From: Annona cherimola
Lineage: Eukaryota > Streptophyta > Magnoliopsida > Magnoliales > Annonaceae
Direction of reading: 5' to 3'
Assembly: GCA_030490835.1 (NCBI GenBank)
Contig: CM059975.1
Span: 5,979,579 to 6,043,578, forward strand
Length of the DNA stretch: 64,000 nt
Below, one piece after another: positions 28,701-40,513 of this stretch (position 1 is its first letter; each line of letters begins with the position of its first letter). A program made the translations under genes and the position numbers. The notes under the pieces are model-generated. The model was not told the DNA's origin. It was given only the letters and a program-made list of their open reading frames with translations, and searched no databases.

Positions 28701-31700
28701 AACTCCATCATCAGCAGCCACCACGATGATAACAATGTCAGTCACTCTAGCTCCTCTTGCTCTCATCGCACCAAATGCCTACAGAAGTGGATAGCAACAC
28801 ATTAGCAGGCAAAGATCAGATTGAAACGTGAAGGGATAGCAGAAGGTATGGCAAAACCAAGAACAAGAACTGAACTAGCTTGCAGAGAATTCAAATTTTG
28901 GGCTCTAAAAGGACTAGCCAGCCACAGGGACATACATGGGACAAGGCTTGAATAATGAAGCTTAATACACTATATCAACTGCATGGACAAGAATTCAAGT
29001 ACAAGCCAGCAACCAACTTAGTTGCTCGCCCATCAACAGCCCATTTCTCTGTTCTTGATTATTTGGAAAGGTTCTTATCCATCCCAGCTGGCTGCATTAT
29101 GGCAGTAATGTGTTAGGCTGGAAATATTATTTTCATTTTGTTTTCTTTTTTATAAATAAACATTTGCGTGTATCATCCCTAAACATTCATTTTAAAAAAA
29201 ATAAAAAGATACCAAAAAAAATTCAAACATTGTCAAATTTCATGGGAAGGAAGATATAGGCGGGACTTGCATATTTATAAAAACCTTATTTCTAAAATGT
29301 TTTTGGCCAGACCCATTATTGCTGCAATGCCGCTAGCAACAGGAGATCAAAACCCTATTTGGAATTATCCACCATAAATTCATTTAACTTCCTTCAGACA
29401 AACATAACATAGAGCTTAATTAGGTAGCAAACCATTGAAAAACTTTATTGAGTAGCAAAGGAAAATAAAGTTCCAACTTGAAACATTGATAATGCCTATA
29501 ACCAAAACAGAAACCAAGCATTACCATGACTCAAAAATACTGAAAATTTTAAGAAACTTGGGTCACAACCAAACCAATGACGAGAAGGATGAAGTTGATC
29601 TTTACCTCATGGCCAGGTGTATCAAGAAAAACACATGGTTGAACCTTTCCATCAACAGGGACAAGAACCTTATATGCTCCAATTCCTTGTGTTATCCCAC
29701 CAGCTTCAGATGCAACCACCTGTTAACAAGGTCCTGTCAGACTACTGCAACCGCCATGATCACAAGTGAAAGTGGATAACATGAAATTTGAAAATAGATG
29801 GGACATAAAAATAGACATGACAAAAGGTAGGAAAATTTTGAGAACAAACAGTATGGTCATATCATATTATGGAACTAATTTTACGCATCATAGTAGAAAC
29901 ACAATCAAGCGCCAGAATGTACCCTGCTCTTGCGAATATGGTCCAAAAGTGTTGTCTGCCACGATGAAAAAGAAAATACGTAAGCAATCTATCCAAAAAG
30001 GGAAAAAAGTCTGAGTAACTGAATGTTAGGACATGTTATTTGTCTCCAACATAAAATAGAAGTTCCATTGCCTTTGGTTGGTGAACAATTAGAAAGAAAA
30101 GCACAGACACTTGAGCTTTACCTTTCCATGATCCACATGACCCATTATTGTCAAAACTGGAGGCCTATCTTCTAGTTTATCCAAATCCTCCTCATCCAGG
30201 ACTTCCTTCTTTCTTGCCATGTCTTCCACTTTAATTGGGTCAGCGTCTAAGACTTCCACATCATAATATTTACATATTGTCTTCACCATGCCCTTGTCCA
30301 ATCTAGACATTCTATCAGTCTTAACACCCCTAGAGAACAGAAACCCAAAAACATCTGCTTCACTAATAGCTAAATTTCTGGCTAACTCCTGCATTGACAT
30401 GCCCTCTTCCCCCACTTCAAGAATATCTACTTTAGTGGGAGCACCAGACCTAGCTGCCTGCACTCTGGCCACCTTGCGACTTGCCTTACTCCACTTTCTC
30501 CCTTTCCTTCCTTGTGCTCCAGGTAGAGAGACTTCATCAAGGTCCTCATCAGTGTCATCTTTCTCAACCAATCGCCTCCGAAGTCCACTTGTGCCAGCTT
30601 TCTTGCGCCGTTCAACTTTACCTGGTGGGAGGTAAGAGCTTTTCACTGGTGCTGGAGGAGGTAAAATGGTTTCTGCCAGTGAAAGATCAACACTTGGTTT
30701 CTTGGAGGCAAATTTATCAACAAGGATCGGCTTGCGTTCTCTTGGTTTTGACTCAGCATCTACACCCTCAGAGACAGTAGGCCTTGGAGCAGCACCCACA
30801 TCCTTTAAAATTGGTTTCTTGAGTAATGGAGGAGGAGCAATGGTAGGTTTGGAATGAAGCCTTGGCTCCACATTTGGAGGTGGCCGAGGCCTTGGAGGAA
30901 TGACAGACTGAATTTCCGCTTTTGAAGCTGGCTGAGGCCTTGGGGGAGTACGAGATTGAATTTCTGTTTTTGAAGCTGTCTGAGGCATGGGTGGAGCACG
31001 AGATTGAGCTTCTGGTTTCCCTGCTACATCCACCTCGGAGCTCTTTTTCTCAAACTTAGGTGCCTCCTTCACAACCTTCTTCGTGACGGCAATTGGGTCA
31101 CCTTTTGTCCATACATTCTTCAGGGTTTTAGATTTCCGAGGCACATTTGGGTTTATGTTTGTACCTGTTCCAGCGTTAGAATTTATACCTATTGCTGACC
31201 TGCCATTGGCATCACTGCTGCTACTAGTATTGCTTGCATTACTCTGCAATCTTCTCAAGTTTGCAACTTCCAATTCCTCTGCCTTCTGTAAGACCTCTCC
31301 AAGTGATTCACTTACCTTCTCCTTATCCTCTGACTTCTCAGCTCGCTGATCCCTAACAGGCTTTGCTGGGGCCCATGGAGGTATAACTTCAGCCTTTGGC
31401 GGGGGCTTTAAGACTGGCCTGGGAGCAGGCTTTAGGACAAGATCATTACCATCTCCACTGCCCCTGAATGCAGTAGATTCTGCAGAAACTGAATTTCCCA
31501 ACTCAGCGATCGGTTCAGTTGTGACTGCACATCCGCAGATATGAGTGCAAGCCCACCTCTGCCCACCCAAGGAACTGTCAGAAAGCACAACACCGCTCAC
31601 CTTGACTGCGGGAAATTGTCGAATGACTGCCGGAGAACCATTGAAACACAAAGACGAATTCGGCCTCGCACTTCCCAGCATCGCCAGGGAAGCAAGAGCA

Positions 31701-31705
31701 GCCAT
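25468..31705 (-). CDS. FUG1-like: Chloroplast translation initiation factor IF-2 (FUG1-like)
   Basis: GTPase that places initiator fMet-tRNA on the plastid 30S subunit. Exons in coding order: 31705-30122, 29955-29923, 29719-29606, 28778-28629, 28552-28454, 28353-28291, 28142-27987, 27831-27766, 27489-27250, 26894-26613, 26383-26195, 25626-25468. All junctions are phase 0; total 1044 aa, close to Arabidopsis FUG1. The first ~60 residues are Ser/Ala-rich and look like a plastid transit peptide. A long Pro/Lys-rich region follows, then IF2_N (about 425-490). G1 GHVDHGK ends at 528, GGITQGIG (about 546), G3 DTPGHE (572-577), G4 NKID (626-629), G5 SAL (662-664). IF-2 beta-barrel domains complete the protein, ending [10 protein letters not shown]. 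The donor after 28454 (GTTGTT) is weak; using GTTCCG two codons earlier would drop two residues. Confidence 0.93.
25765..25790. repeat. TAA trinucleotide microsatellite
   Basis: About nine AAT/TAA units inside the last intron of the IF-2 gene. Confidence 0.8.
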
Positions 31706-32573
31706 GGTCCCTCACACTAACTCCCACATCCACACCTTAAATTCAATGTTCCCAAACCTAAATATAAATCCACCCCAAAAATTCAACCCAGAATTTGCGT
31801 TTTTATCCCTCAAAACCAACTTTTGCACCTGGATAACAGTTCAAGTTCGAATTTTTTTTTTTTCAGAAATTGAACCAACAATAATGCATAACTCTACAAA
31901 CCACTGCAGGCCGAATGCCCTCTTTCCAACAAGCACTTATGGGTATGGCTAAGCTTATTTCTAGTGGAGTCCACTGAACTCAAGATATGAAAATACCGAA
32001 AGGGAGATTCAATAAAAAATATATGTCTATACAATACGTGGGATTTTCTTCTGAAGTATTCGCAACTCAATGACAGGAAGTATCAAATTCATAACTCTGC
32101 AAGATGTGAATAACTCAACGATAGTAAGCACCACAATCCGTGGCTTCGAAGAGATAATGAGAAGGCGCACCTCAGAGGTTTTTTTTTTAAAAAAAAGAAA
32201 GAACAGATACAGGGGCGGAAATGAGGAGAGAAATTCTTTCTTTTCCCTCTGGTTATAAAGGAAGGAAGGAAGGAAGGAAGGAAGGAGAGAGAGAGAGAGA
32301 GAGACTGGTGGCGCTGGATTCGTATGTGTGGCTCGTTATCGCCTTCCCGATTGTGTGATGATAAGGTTTTTGATAGTAAGGCAGAATACATGGGAATTGC
32401 AAGAGGTAATTTTGATGGCCACATGCACAGGTATTAGCAGCACTGCCACTGGGGAATATATAGGTTGTTGACGTGCGCGCCCATCCTTTCGAAGCGTCGG
32501 ACACGGGTCCTGTCCCATTTTTTTGAAATAGACTAATAATGTGAAATTGCAAGGGAAATAATTAGAGGTGTGC
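31706..32573 (-). promoter_or_regulatory. 5' flank/leader of the IF-2 gene with TTCC and CT tracts
   Basis: Upstream of the minus-strand IF-2 start. At 32258-32305 the plus strand shows seven GGAA units and then a GA run, i.e. TTCC and CT repeats on the coding strand. Such CT tracts are common in plant core promoters and leaders. No TATA box was assigned. Confidence 0.45.
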
Positions 32574-32809
32574 TTAGGAAGTGGGAAAAACGTTTTTAGT
32601 TGAGAAGTTTTTGAAAACAAGAGAGAGTTAATAATGAGAAATAAAGATAATAAAGTTGAATAGATAGTATAATTATCTAAAAAATGTCTAAAAATTAATT
32701 AAAAATAAAATAATTACATAAAATTATGAAAAAATGATGTAAAAAGAGAGTAAAAGATAAAGGAAGAAGTTTTGAATGAAAATCTTTTTGTTGTTTTCCA
32801 AACACAATC
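32574..32809. mobile_element. MITE, GGGTGTGTTTGG family
   Basis: It begins GAGGTGTGCTTAGG and ends CCAAACACAATC, with a purine-rich interior matching the reverse complement of the 7094 copy. Confidence 0.6.
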
Positions 32810-34239
32810 GGAATAAAAAAGTTCAAATAAATAAGATACTAGTATAGAAATATATGAAAAAAGCTGGATACAAATTTTTTTTTTCCTTTTTTCAGTTACC
32901 AAATTGTAATATATCCGAACTTGGTCTGGACCGATTCAATATTTTAAATGAGCTGTCTTTGATCCATGGAGGACTGGAGGAGGCCAACCATCATAACTAA
33001 AATATAAAGACTCATTTTGCACCGAATTTTTTGTAGAATTACTGTATGAAATCTGGGTAATTATCTTGGGGAGCAGATGAAAACAGTACATGCCTATTTT
33101 TTTGACATGGAGAACGGACGGCCTGAATACACATTTGGATATGGAAGAAAGAAAAGGTTGCGTGACGTAAGATAAGATGGACATTGTTCCATTCAGGACA
33201 GTGCCCAGTGTCCCAATCTACATTCATTCATCCGTTATTGTTAGTCGAGGCTATCATTATTAAGCCGAGGCCATTTTAAAAATCAACCACTTTTGGCAAT
33301 TATTAAGCTATCATGAGTTCTTGTTAGTCGAGGCTAACAAAACCATAATTCATAAAATTTTGTGCAAAAAAAAAAAAAAAATTTTTTTTGAAGAAAATAT
33401 TGTGCAAAAACTTAAATGAACATTAAGCTATCATAATACTCCTTACAGCTATTCCAAAGACTATGAATAACTACAAAGAGTATTATGATAGCTTTGCAAA
33501 AACTTAAAATATTCTGTGGTTGATATGAGTATATGTAAATGCATGTAGGGTAAGAGCACAAAATGGTGGCTTATATCTAAGAGTACGAGTAAATGTACAT
33601 TGGGGTAGGAGTATAAAATGGTGGCGTAAATGGATATAAGCCCAAGTGGCGGAGGGCTTGGGCTTCAACTTCTGTGGACAGTAATCGAGCCCGTTATGTT
33701 GCAAGCAATGCAGGTATAGTCGTGTAGATAATTCAACGCGAACTCGTGCGTCTATCCAATTTTGGCTATTTTCTGACCCCTTCGAAACTTCAACCTTGAT
33801 CTTATATATTCCAATCAATATATTTGAAACCTCAATGATGCATAGGTAACTGGTGAGAAGATAATCTAATCGATTTATGATGATAAAAAATTATAATTAT
33901 TAAAATTGGACAGTTGGATAAACGTGAAAAGATTATCATAACTTTTCCTTTACTTTGTATAACCTTTTCTGTATAATTATTTTATTTTCAATTATTTTCA
34001 CACTAATTTAACTATATTTCCTTTATTTCTAACCATTACCTTTATAATATTACACGAGTATATCACTTTTTTCAACTTTTTCCCCTAAAAACCTTTTTCC
34101 TTGTTTTTTTTTTTTTTCAAATGTCGAACACGCTCTTTATTGACATGATCATCTAAGTCTTCAACTGATAGTTTTCTTTTTTATTTAGCTAAAAAAATGC
34201 AGCACTGCCAAGCATATATGGACTCATTTTCCATTCTAA
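32810..34239. other. Intergenic DNA, no gene seen
   Basis: AT-rich. It has two copies of TTAGTCGAGGCTA about 80 bp apart (33240, 33324) and an inverted pair around TAAGCTATCATAATA (33425) and TATTATGATAGCTTT (33481). A very diverged member of the GGGTGTGTTTGG family may lie at about 33900-34135. Confidence 0.45.
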
Positions 34240-34536
34240 GGGTGTGTTTGTTTAAGGTAAAAAAAATGTCAATTAAAACTTTTTAATCCAAAACTTGTCA
34301 TTTTCCGTAACTACTCAGTTTTTTAATTATTTTTTTTTATATTTTTCTATACAAATTGTCCTACTTTTCAGTTATTTCTATACAACTACTCATACAACTA
34401 ACCTATCTATTTTAACTTTATTCTATTTACTTCTCATCATTATCTCTATTATATCACATCATTTTTTTTTATCAATTTGACAACTTCTATTTCAAAAAAA
34501 TTTCATCAAAAGTTTTACTCCCAACCAAACACACCT
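34240..34536. mobile_element. MITE, GGGTGTGTTTGG family, with TAA target duplication
   Basis: GGGTGTGTTTG at the left and CAAACACACCT at the right, flanked by TAA on both sides (34237-34239, 34537-34539). This fits the TWA target rule of PIF/Harbinger elements. Non-coding, 297 bp. Confidence 0.85.
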
Positions 34537-34539
34537 TAA

Positions 34540-35431
34540 ATTTACATTGATGTAATTAAATCAATAGCACTTATGCATCCTTACTGGAGATAGTTTAACT
34601 CTTCCATGGTCGTAGAAGAGTTTCTGCAGTCCTTTCAATCCGTTGGCTTGGTCTGGAAAGATCCAGAATCAGCCCCGCTCTCGCGTCGTTATAAATTAGG
34701 TCTTGCCGTGCATGTTTGTTAACGTTTCTAATCTCAGAATTCCTTTCTTGGGGAAAACGAAAGCTTACGAAAGTCCTTCTCATCACTATGTTTTCTCCCT
34801 TCCCTGCTCCGTAAAGAAAATGTTGAAACATCAATTCACAAAAAGAGGGCCGAAACAAACAAAACTGTAGACGTGCTAATCAAAATTTCAGATTACTTTC
34901 TTTTGGGAGACGTGTTACTCAAATTAATCCCAGAAATCCAGTTTTAGTCCACCGGTACATGAAGCAGCTCAGAATTTAAATACCCAAAAAATTCTAACTT
35001 TTATTTTTGCAATAAATATTTTTTTATTTTAATATAATTACTTCCAACTTGGGTGCTAGCATGCCACGTATAGAGGCAAATCAGAGCAATTCGATGGGCA
35101 GGAACAAGGTAGATGCACCGAAAAAGTCACTTCTTGGTCATAGTCAAAAGTATACGATCAACATGGGCTTGGACGAGGCCTTTCTTCCAAAGGAGGTGGG
35201 AAGAAATTTCAAATGTAAACGCCAGACAGCGTTGTTCTACGGTCGAGCATGGGCGTAGAATCGACGACCACACGTCTGATCTATTTGCGTATTTTTGGAC
35301 CAATTCATTTAATTAATGTTGATTTGAATAGCTCCACATCATGTTTATATGTATGATCGATGGAGGCCTAGCATGATATTGATCGTAATTCTTATTTAAT
35401 TATTTGCAGAGGCGACTACTCATGTATAAAG
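34540..35431. other. Intergenic DNA upstream of the 35636 gene
   Basis: No recognisable gene. ORFs at 34595-34858 (-) and 35049-35258 (+) have no family resemblance that I can see. The last few hundred bases may be promoter. Confidence 0.45.
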
Positions 35432-35587
35432 ATGGAGGCTAGCGTAGATTTCAACGCGGCTGCCGCTGACGAGGCGTTCTGGTCAATGCACGCTGGGACG
35501 GGAATTCCAAATACCCATCTCACTTCTCTTCTCCCCCATCAATATATTATTTCGACTCTTGAAAGTTGGAAGCCCCTCCAACTCTAA
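35432..35587 (+). CDS. Possible upstream ORF, 51 aa
   Basis: A short ORF (starts MEASVDFNAAAADEAFW, ends PLQL) in the presumed leader of the next gene and in the same frame, separated from its ATG by a TAA at 35585-35587 and 48 nt. It could repress or tune translation of the main ORF. Nothing shows that it is translated. Confidence 0.25.
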   Translation: MEASVDFNAAAADEAFWSMHAGTGIPNTHLTSLLPHQYIISTLESWKPLQL

Positions 35588-35635
35588 TTCGATCCATATA
35601 TTCGGATTTGGAAGGGAATTAATTAATTAGAAGCG

Positions 35636-36174
35636 ATGCCTTGCTACGTGCCGTTCGGCAGCAGAAATTTGGACATCAGCTTTTTCGTATTCCGGCCGGT
35701 TGGCGTGTTCACCGATAATCTCATGGACGCACTCAAGTACTTCTCTTTCCTTTGCGACGAGCATGGCTGCACAAACAGCTGTGTCTTCAAAAGCATACAT
35801 GGCAACATGGTCAGCACCCAATTCCAATCGATTCTTGCTTTCCCCCATCTCTTTAATTTATATATTTTTACATCTATTCATTTCCTCTCTCTCGTTCTCT
35901 CTCTCTTTTTGGGTTTCTCACCAAGAAAACATATAAAGCTTCGATGAGGCTTCATTTGTAGCCTTGATTATATATTTAGACAGAAGTAGGTTTTGAAATT
36001 ATTCAATTGGCTGCCTTGAAGATACGGATATAATTGATCTGCTAGAAATGCTGTGATTGGATTAGTACTGAACCAGAATCTCGATCATTGCTTGCGTCTT
36101 TTTTATTACAGAGATATTAATTGAATGAAATCCGCAAGTAGTCCATATATCTTAAAACTAACTTCTATTATTAT

Positions 36175-36209
<35 letters not shown>

Positions 36210-36956
36210 TGTCTTAATTACAAAGGTAGGCTTCTGAGATGAGTTATGTGATTATTAATTAGGTGATTTGGTTTGGAGAATGGATGAAGAGATCCGACGA
36301 GAAGAAGAAGCTACTCAGTGACATGCTGGTATGTTCTCCCAAATCAAGAAATCGAGCACTTAAAAACAAAAGTCTTGTTTGGGGAGACCCCAAGCTTAAA
36401 CCCCAACTCAAATTTCATCCAGTTAACAGCTAATTTGTTGCTAGCTAATACCTTAATTTGCTTGCTCTGATGGATGGATGATCAGCTATCGACATTAGGC
36501 AATGTGGTCTCCAACATGGCCGTCCTCTTCGACCACGGTTTCTTCGAGGCATATGCCGGAGAGACAAAAGACGGGCAGTCAGCTGCCAAGTTCTCCTCCG
36601 GCGACACCATCTCGATGTGCTCGATGCTCCCCCGCGTGGAAGATCTGGCCGACGACCTCTCCTACGCCTGCCTGGCCATAGTCAAGTCCACGTTCCTTCA
36701 GATGGAGGGCGTATCCGCAGGAGTGTGTCTCCGTTGCCATGACAAGCCCAGGGTGGCGTGCTTGCATGTGTGGAAGTCCCTCCAATCATGCTACAACTGG
36801 TTTCTAACTTCCAACTACAGACACACCATCTCCCCCTTCATTCATCATCTCTATGCTGATATCAAGTACGATATCTTTCAGGCTGTTTATGTCAGCAGCG
36901 ACGAGGCATTCAATGTCGACCACCTTGTCTATCCACACTTGTCTGCGGATATTTGA
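35636..36956 (+). CDS. Plant-specific protein of unknown function (DUF7392-like)
   Basis: Exons 35636-35809, 36263-36328 and 36486-36956, both introns phase 0 and GT-AG, give 236 aa. The protein begins MPCYVPFGSRNLDISFFVFRP and has conserved-looking blocks: SIHGNMVIWFGEWMKRS across the first two junctions, NMAVLFDHGFFEAYAGETKDG, AAKFSSGDTIS, MEG..AGVCLRC, RVACLHVWKSL and IKYDIF. I know this set of motifs from uncharacterised land-plant proteins of similar length; the label DUF7392 is from memory. There is no signal peptide or membrane segment. A Cys-rich stretch (GVCLRCHDKPRVACLHVW) might bind metal. Function unknown. Confidence 0.8.
36174..36211 (+). repeat. TGTTGC hexanucleotide array in intron 1
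   Basis: About six units of GTTGCT/TGTTGC 54 to 89 nt upstream of the exon 2 acceptor at 36262. Confidence 0.8.
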
Positions 36957-37296
36957 AGAAAGAAGCTATAAATTCAGTTGGATGGTGATAGGGGGAGAGC
37001 TGAAGTGATCAGTCTGGGATCTTTTTGAACGTACGTTTTGGAATTTGAGGTGACTTGCTGTGCGAGTAGCTCACATAAATCATTTTCATTAGTTTTTGTG
37101 ATTGTTATCGATCATGAGGCAGAAGAGGATTATATATGGTGTAGATTGCATGCTATTTTAAGCTGATGACAAAAAGTACAGGCCTGAACTGAAAGTGATG
37201 AAATTGGTCAGTGTCAGACAAAGGATGTCCAATCGAAAGATGGTAATAAGGGGAACCTGGTGATCCACTGACCAAGGTTCCAAGTTCTGGCTCATC

Positions 37297-37761
37297 TGTT
37301 GGAATTTTGGACACACATATATATTAATTATATGTATACGCTATCATAAATAGCGGCCCAAATTGTAAAGTGATCTTATAAGGTTTTATGGGCCTAAATC
37401 ATCTAATAAAGTATGGATCTCCTATGCGTAGAAACCCTACAGCCTAATTTCTAATTTCTATTTTTATGATGGGCTAAATTAGAAATATGGAAGATAGGCT
37501 TCCTATATATAAACGGTTGTGGTCCCCGGGTTATACACCGATTAGGGTTCTTTTCTACCATCCCATCAGTAGAGAAGAGGAGCCACCTTCTCCAAAACCC
37601 TAGGGCATTAACTTGGAAGACCAATAAACCACAAAGATTCAAGAACAACTGCGTCCATGGATTCAGGTACGCTTCCGTTTATGGTTTTAATTTCTTAATA
37701 ATTTTAGCATGAGATAGATCCTGCATTGATTATGGATTTAATCAATGGTTGTTCTCTAACA
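37297..37761 (+). repeat. 5' LTR of the copia element
   Basis: 465 bp, from TGTTGGAATTTTGGAC to GTTCTCTAACA. It contains CTATATATAAACGG (37503), a plausible TATA box for the element transcript. Its last 64 bp are identical to the 3' LTR remnant. Confidence 0.9.
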
Positions 37762-37763
37762 AG

Positions 37764-37781
37764 TGGTATCAGAGCCATAAT
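37764..37781 (+). promoter_or_regulatory. Primer-binding site (tRNA-iMet type)
   Basis: TGGTATCAGAGCC starts 2 nt after the LTR end; it is the standard plant copia PBS complementary to the 3' end of initiator tRNA-Met. Confidence 0.9.
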
Positions 37782-37919
37782 CTTCATGTTAGATTATTAA
37801 GAAAAAATTATGAATTCATGTATGCGGTTTGAATGCATGTAAAGGATTTATAGAAAATCGAAAACCTAGTTACGGCTGCCACTGTTCATCTGGAATTAAA
37901 TATATAAAAAAAAACCTGT

Positions 37920-38725
37920 TGCCTGGATTTTTTGCCGCCGCCGAGATCGGGTTTTGGCTGCCGGCGATCTGCCATGCTAGATCTGGCGTTTTTCTCGCCG
38001 CTGGTTGGCCGGACGGTAGTTGTGGGTTTGGGTGTTCGTCCGGCGGCAGGCGGTTTGGGTACAGATGCCGGAGAAGATGGCGCTGGACGTGGCTGCTACT
38101 GGCGGCGACTGGATCTACCGTGTGGACGAAGGCCCGTGTCTCCTTCTCTGGCCACGACATCGTCAACTGCTGGACAGAGTCGTTGCCGGCGGGTGCAGAC
38201 GGCTCGCGATTTGCCGGGGCTAGACGGCATTGTCGCGGCTGCTGTTTGGAGCTGCTGGTTACTGCTGGAAGCCAGCAGATCCGGACAGGCTAGATGTCGG
38301 GGTGGGTTTTTCCTTCACCGGCGACGTCTGTTTTTCAGCTGCAGCATGTGCCGGGCAGTTGCCGGAGAAGACAGCAGCGGCGGGCGGACGGCAGCGGCGG
38401 CCATGGCTGCACGGGACGGGAGGCGGACGGCAGCGGCATCTAGCGGTGGTGTCGTGCGGCAGGCAGCCGCGGCGAGCGGTTGCGGGGTCGTGGCCGGCGA
38501 CGTGGCTGAGGGTTTTGCTGCCGCCATGCCGGACGTCTGGTCCCGGGCTGTTGTCGGCGGCAGTGACTTGACCGGACGGGGCAGTGGCGTGCGGCATGGC
38601 GGACAGCGTCCGTTGGCGGCGCCGGAGAGCGGCGAGGGCGGCGGTTTCCGACTGGGAACGGCGTCCGGCAGGGGCGATCCGGGGGAGTGGGTGGGCTGCG
38701 GCGGCTAGGGGCAATGGGGATATGG
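37920..38725 (+). other. GC- and CpG-rich block in copia leader
   Basis: About 800 bp, far richer in GC than anything around it, made of CCGGCG/GGCGGC-type words. All six frames give long but compositionally driven ORFs (for example 37932-38708 on + and 38259-38714 on -), with no recognisable domain. It may be a captured host segment or an element-specific leader. Confidence 0.6.
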
Positions 38726-39473
38726 TAGCTAGGGTTAGGGTTTTTCATTTTGGGGAGAGATGAACTTTTACAGAAAACCCCCTGGCTGGATAAATTTCAT
38801 AAAACCCCTTTGCAGAGATTTGCAAACTGCTCCCCTTTGTAGAAATTACAAACTGGCCTCAGAAATTTCCGGTTTGGACCAGGCCTGAGCCCAATACATC
38901 AGGCTCATAGCTAAACTCCTCCTTTGTACCTGGGCGGGCCTATGAAACAGGCTCAGGTGGAAACAGCCCATTTCAAGCAGGCCCATGTGGAAGCAGCCCA
39001 GTAAGCTAGGCCTACTCAAGCTTAGCCCACTTGTGTCTGGACGGGCTTGTTTTCAAGCCCAAACAGTCCCAGCCCATTCAGTGAAGCCCGTTTTCAGCCC
39101 ACCCACAGTACAGCCCACCAGAAAAGGACACGTGGCAGCCCAATAACCGTCCAAATTAAAATTCACATATCTGATGATCCCTTTATCCGATTTGGACGAT
39201 CCAATAGTAGTTTTCTATGTTTTTGGACATTCTGGATTGAATGGAAGGGTCAGATTAACCTAAATAGGTCCAAAAATATTATTTTGTGAAATTAACATAT
39301 ATGCATGCAAATGTTTAAATTACAATTAATTCATATGGTTAGTTTATGAATATTTAGAAAGCAAATTATGTACAAATTCATGTGTCTATGATTTATTGCT
39401 TTCTATCATGCAAAATTCCATTTTTGGATCTTTTGGAATTTAAATTTCAAATAATGGCGTAAATATTCTTCAT

Positions 39474-40513
39474 GAATGTCTGATATTTTAAAATAAATTA
39501 ATTGAAACAACATGCTGCCAAAGTAGCCTCTCTTGTGTAGATTAATTTATTTTTAAAATATTATGATGATTGTGTGATGTAATTCATGCGAATTTTAATC
39601 GGCCCAAAGGAAGATTAATTTTTGGCCGAATTATATTCACGCATGTGGTAATAAATATGTGATAATTATTTGGTTTTCCATGTGAATAATAAGTCGGTCC
39701 AAAGAAAGGCTTATTATTTGACAGGATTTTATTATCAATATTTGATTACTACAACAAGAGTACCATTTATAAGTTAATATTTCTGTCCAAAGACTAAATA
39801 TTAATGTTGTGCTAAGTATCTTGTGATGGGTCTTGCCATTATTTGAATTTTTACTAAAGTTTTATGTTTGGAATTCAGAAATAAGTTCAATATTTTGGAC
39901 TTTTTATTAAATTCGAATAATGGTACAAGTATTTTTATGGATGTCTAATGTTTTAAAATAAATTGATTGCAACAACATGCTACCAAAGTAGCCTCTCTCG
40001 TGTAAGTTAATTTATTTTTAAGACATTAAGATAATTGTGTGTATGTAATTCATGCGAATATTCATCGGCCCAAAGGAAGATTAATATTTGGCCGAATTGC
40101 GTACACACTTATGGTAATAAATATACAACAATTATTTGGTACTCCATGTGAATAACAAGTCGGTCCAAAGAAAGGCTTGTTATTTGACAGGATTTTATTG
40201 TTAAATATTTGATTACTACACTAAAATATTGTGGATATGTAATTATGTGGATATTAATCGGCCCAAAGGAAGATTAATATTTGGCCGGATTACATAGACA
40301 CATGCGGTGATAAATATGTGATAATTATTAGGTATTCCATGTGAACAATAGTCGGTCCAAAGAAAGGCTTATTGTTTGACAGGACTTTATTATCAATATT
40401 TGATCACTGCACCAAGAGTACCACTTACAAATTAATACTTTTGTCCAAAGACTAAGTATTAATGTTGTACTAGGTATCTTGTGATGGGCCCTACCATTAT
40501 TTGAATTGCTAAA
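39474..40513 (+). repeat. Three diverged leader repeats, each with GYCCAAAG-loop hairpins
   Basis: Repeat 1 is about 39474-39860, repeat 2 about 39936-40213, repeat 3 about 40214-40513. Shared blocks carry hairpins: H1 (39595-39618, 40057-40088, 40251-40280), H2 (39685-39718, 40151-40184, 40344-40376), H3 (39774-39804, 40432-40462). Stems are 6-11 bp, mostly 9, and every loop contains GYCCAAAG. Repeats 1 and 2 also have a long AT stem (39485-39502 with 39541-39559; 39950-39964 with 40009-40024) enclosing a small GCTRC-CAAA-GTAGC hairpin. Stem sequences differ between repeats but pairing is kept. The array lies between PBS and gag. Confidence 0.85.

Noticed and set aside
30288..31349. Several plus-strand ORFs across IF-2 exon 1
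   Set aside because: Antisense shadows of a long coding exon; the minus-strand frame gives a full IF-2 match.
37932..38714. Long ORFs on both strands in the GC-rich copia leader
   Set aside because: High GC removes stop codons in all frames; the Gly/Ala/Arg-rich translations show no domain.
39474..40513. CRISPR-like array
   Set aside because: The repeats are three long diverged units with hairpins, without regular spacers, in a plant retrotransposon.
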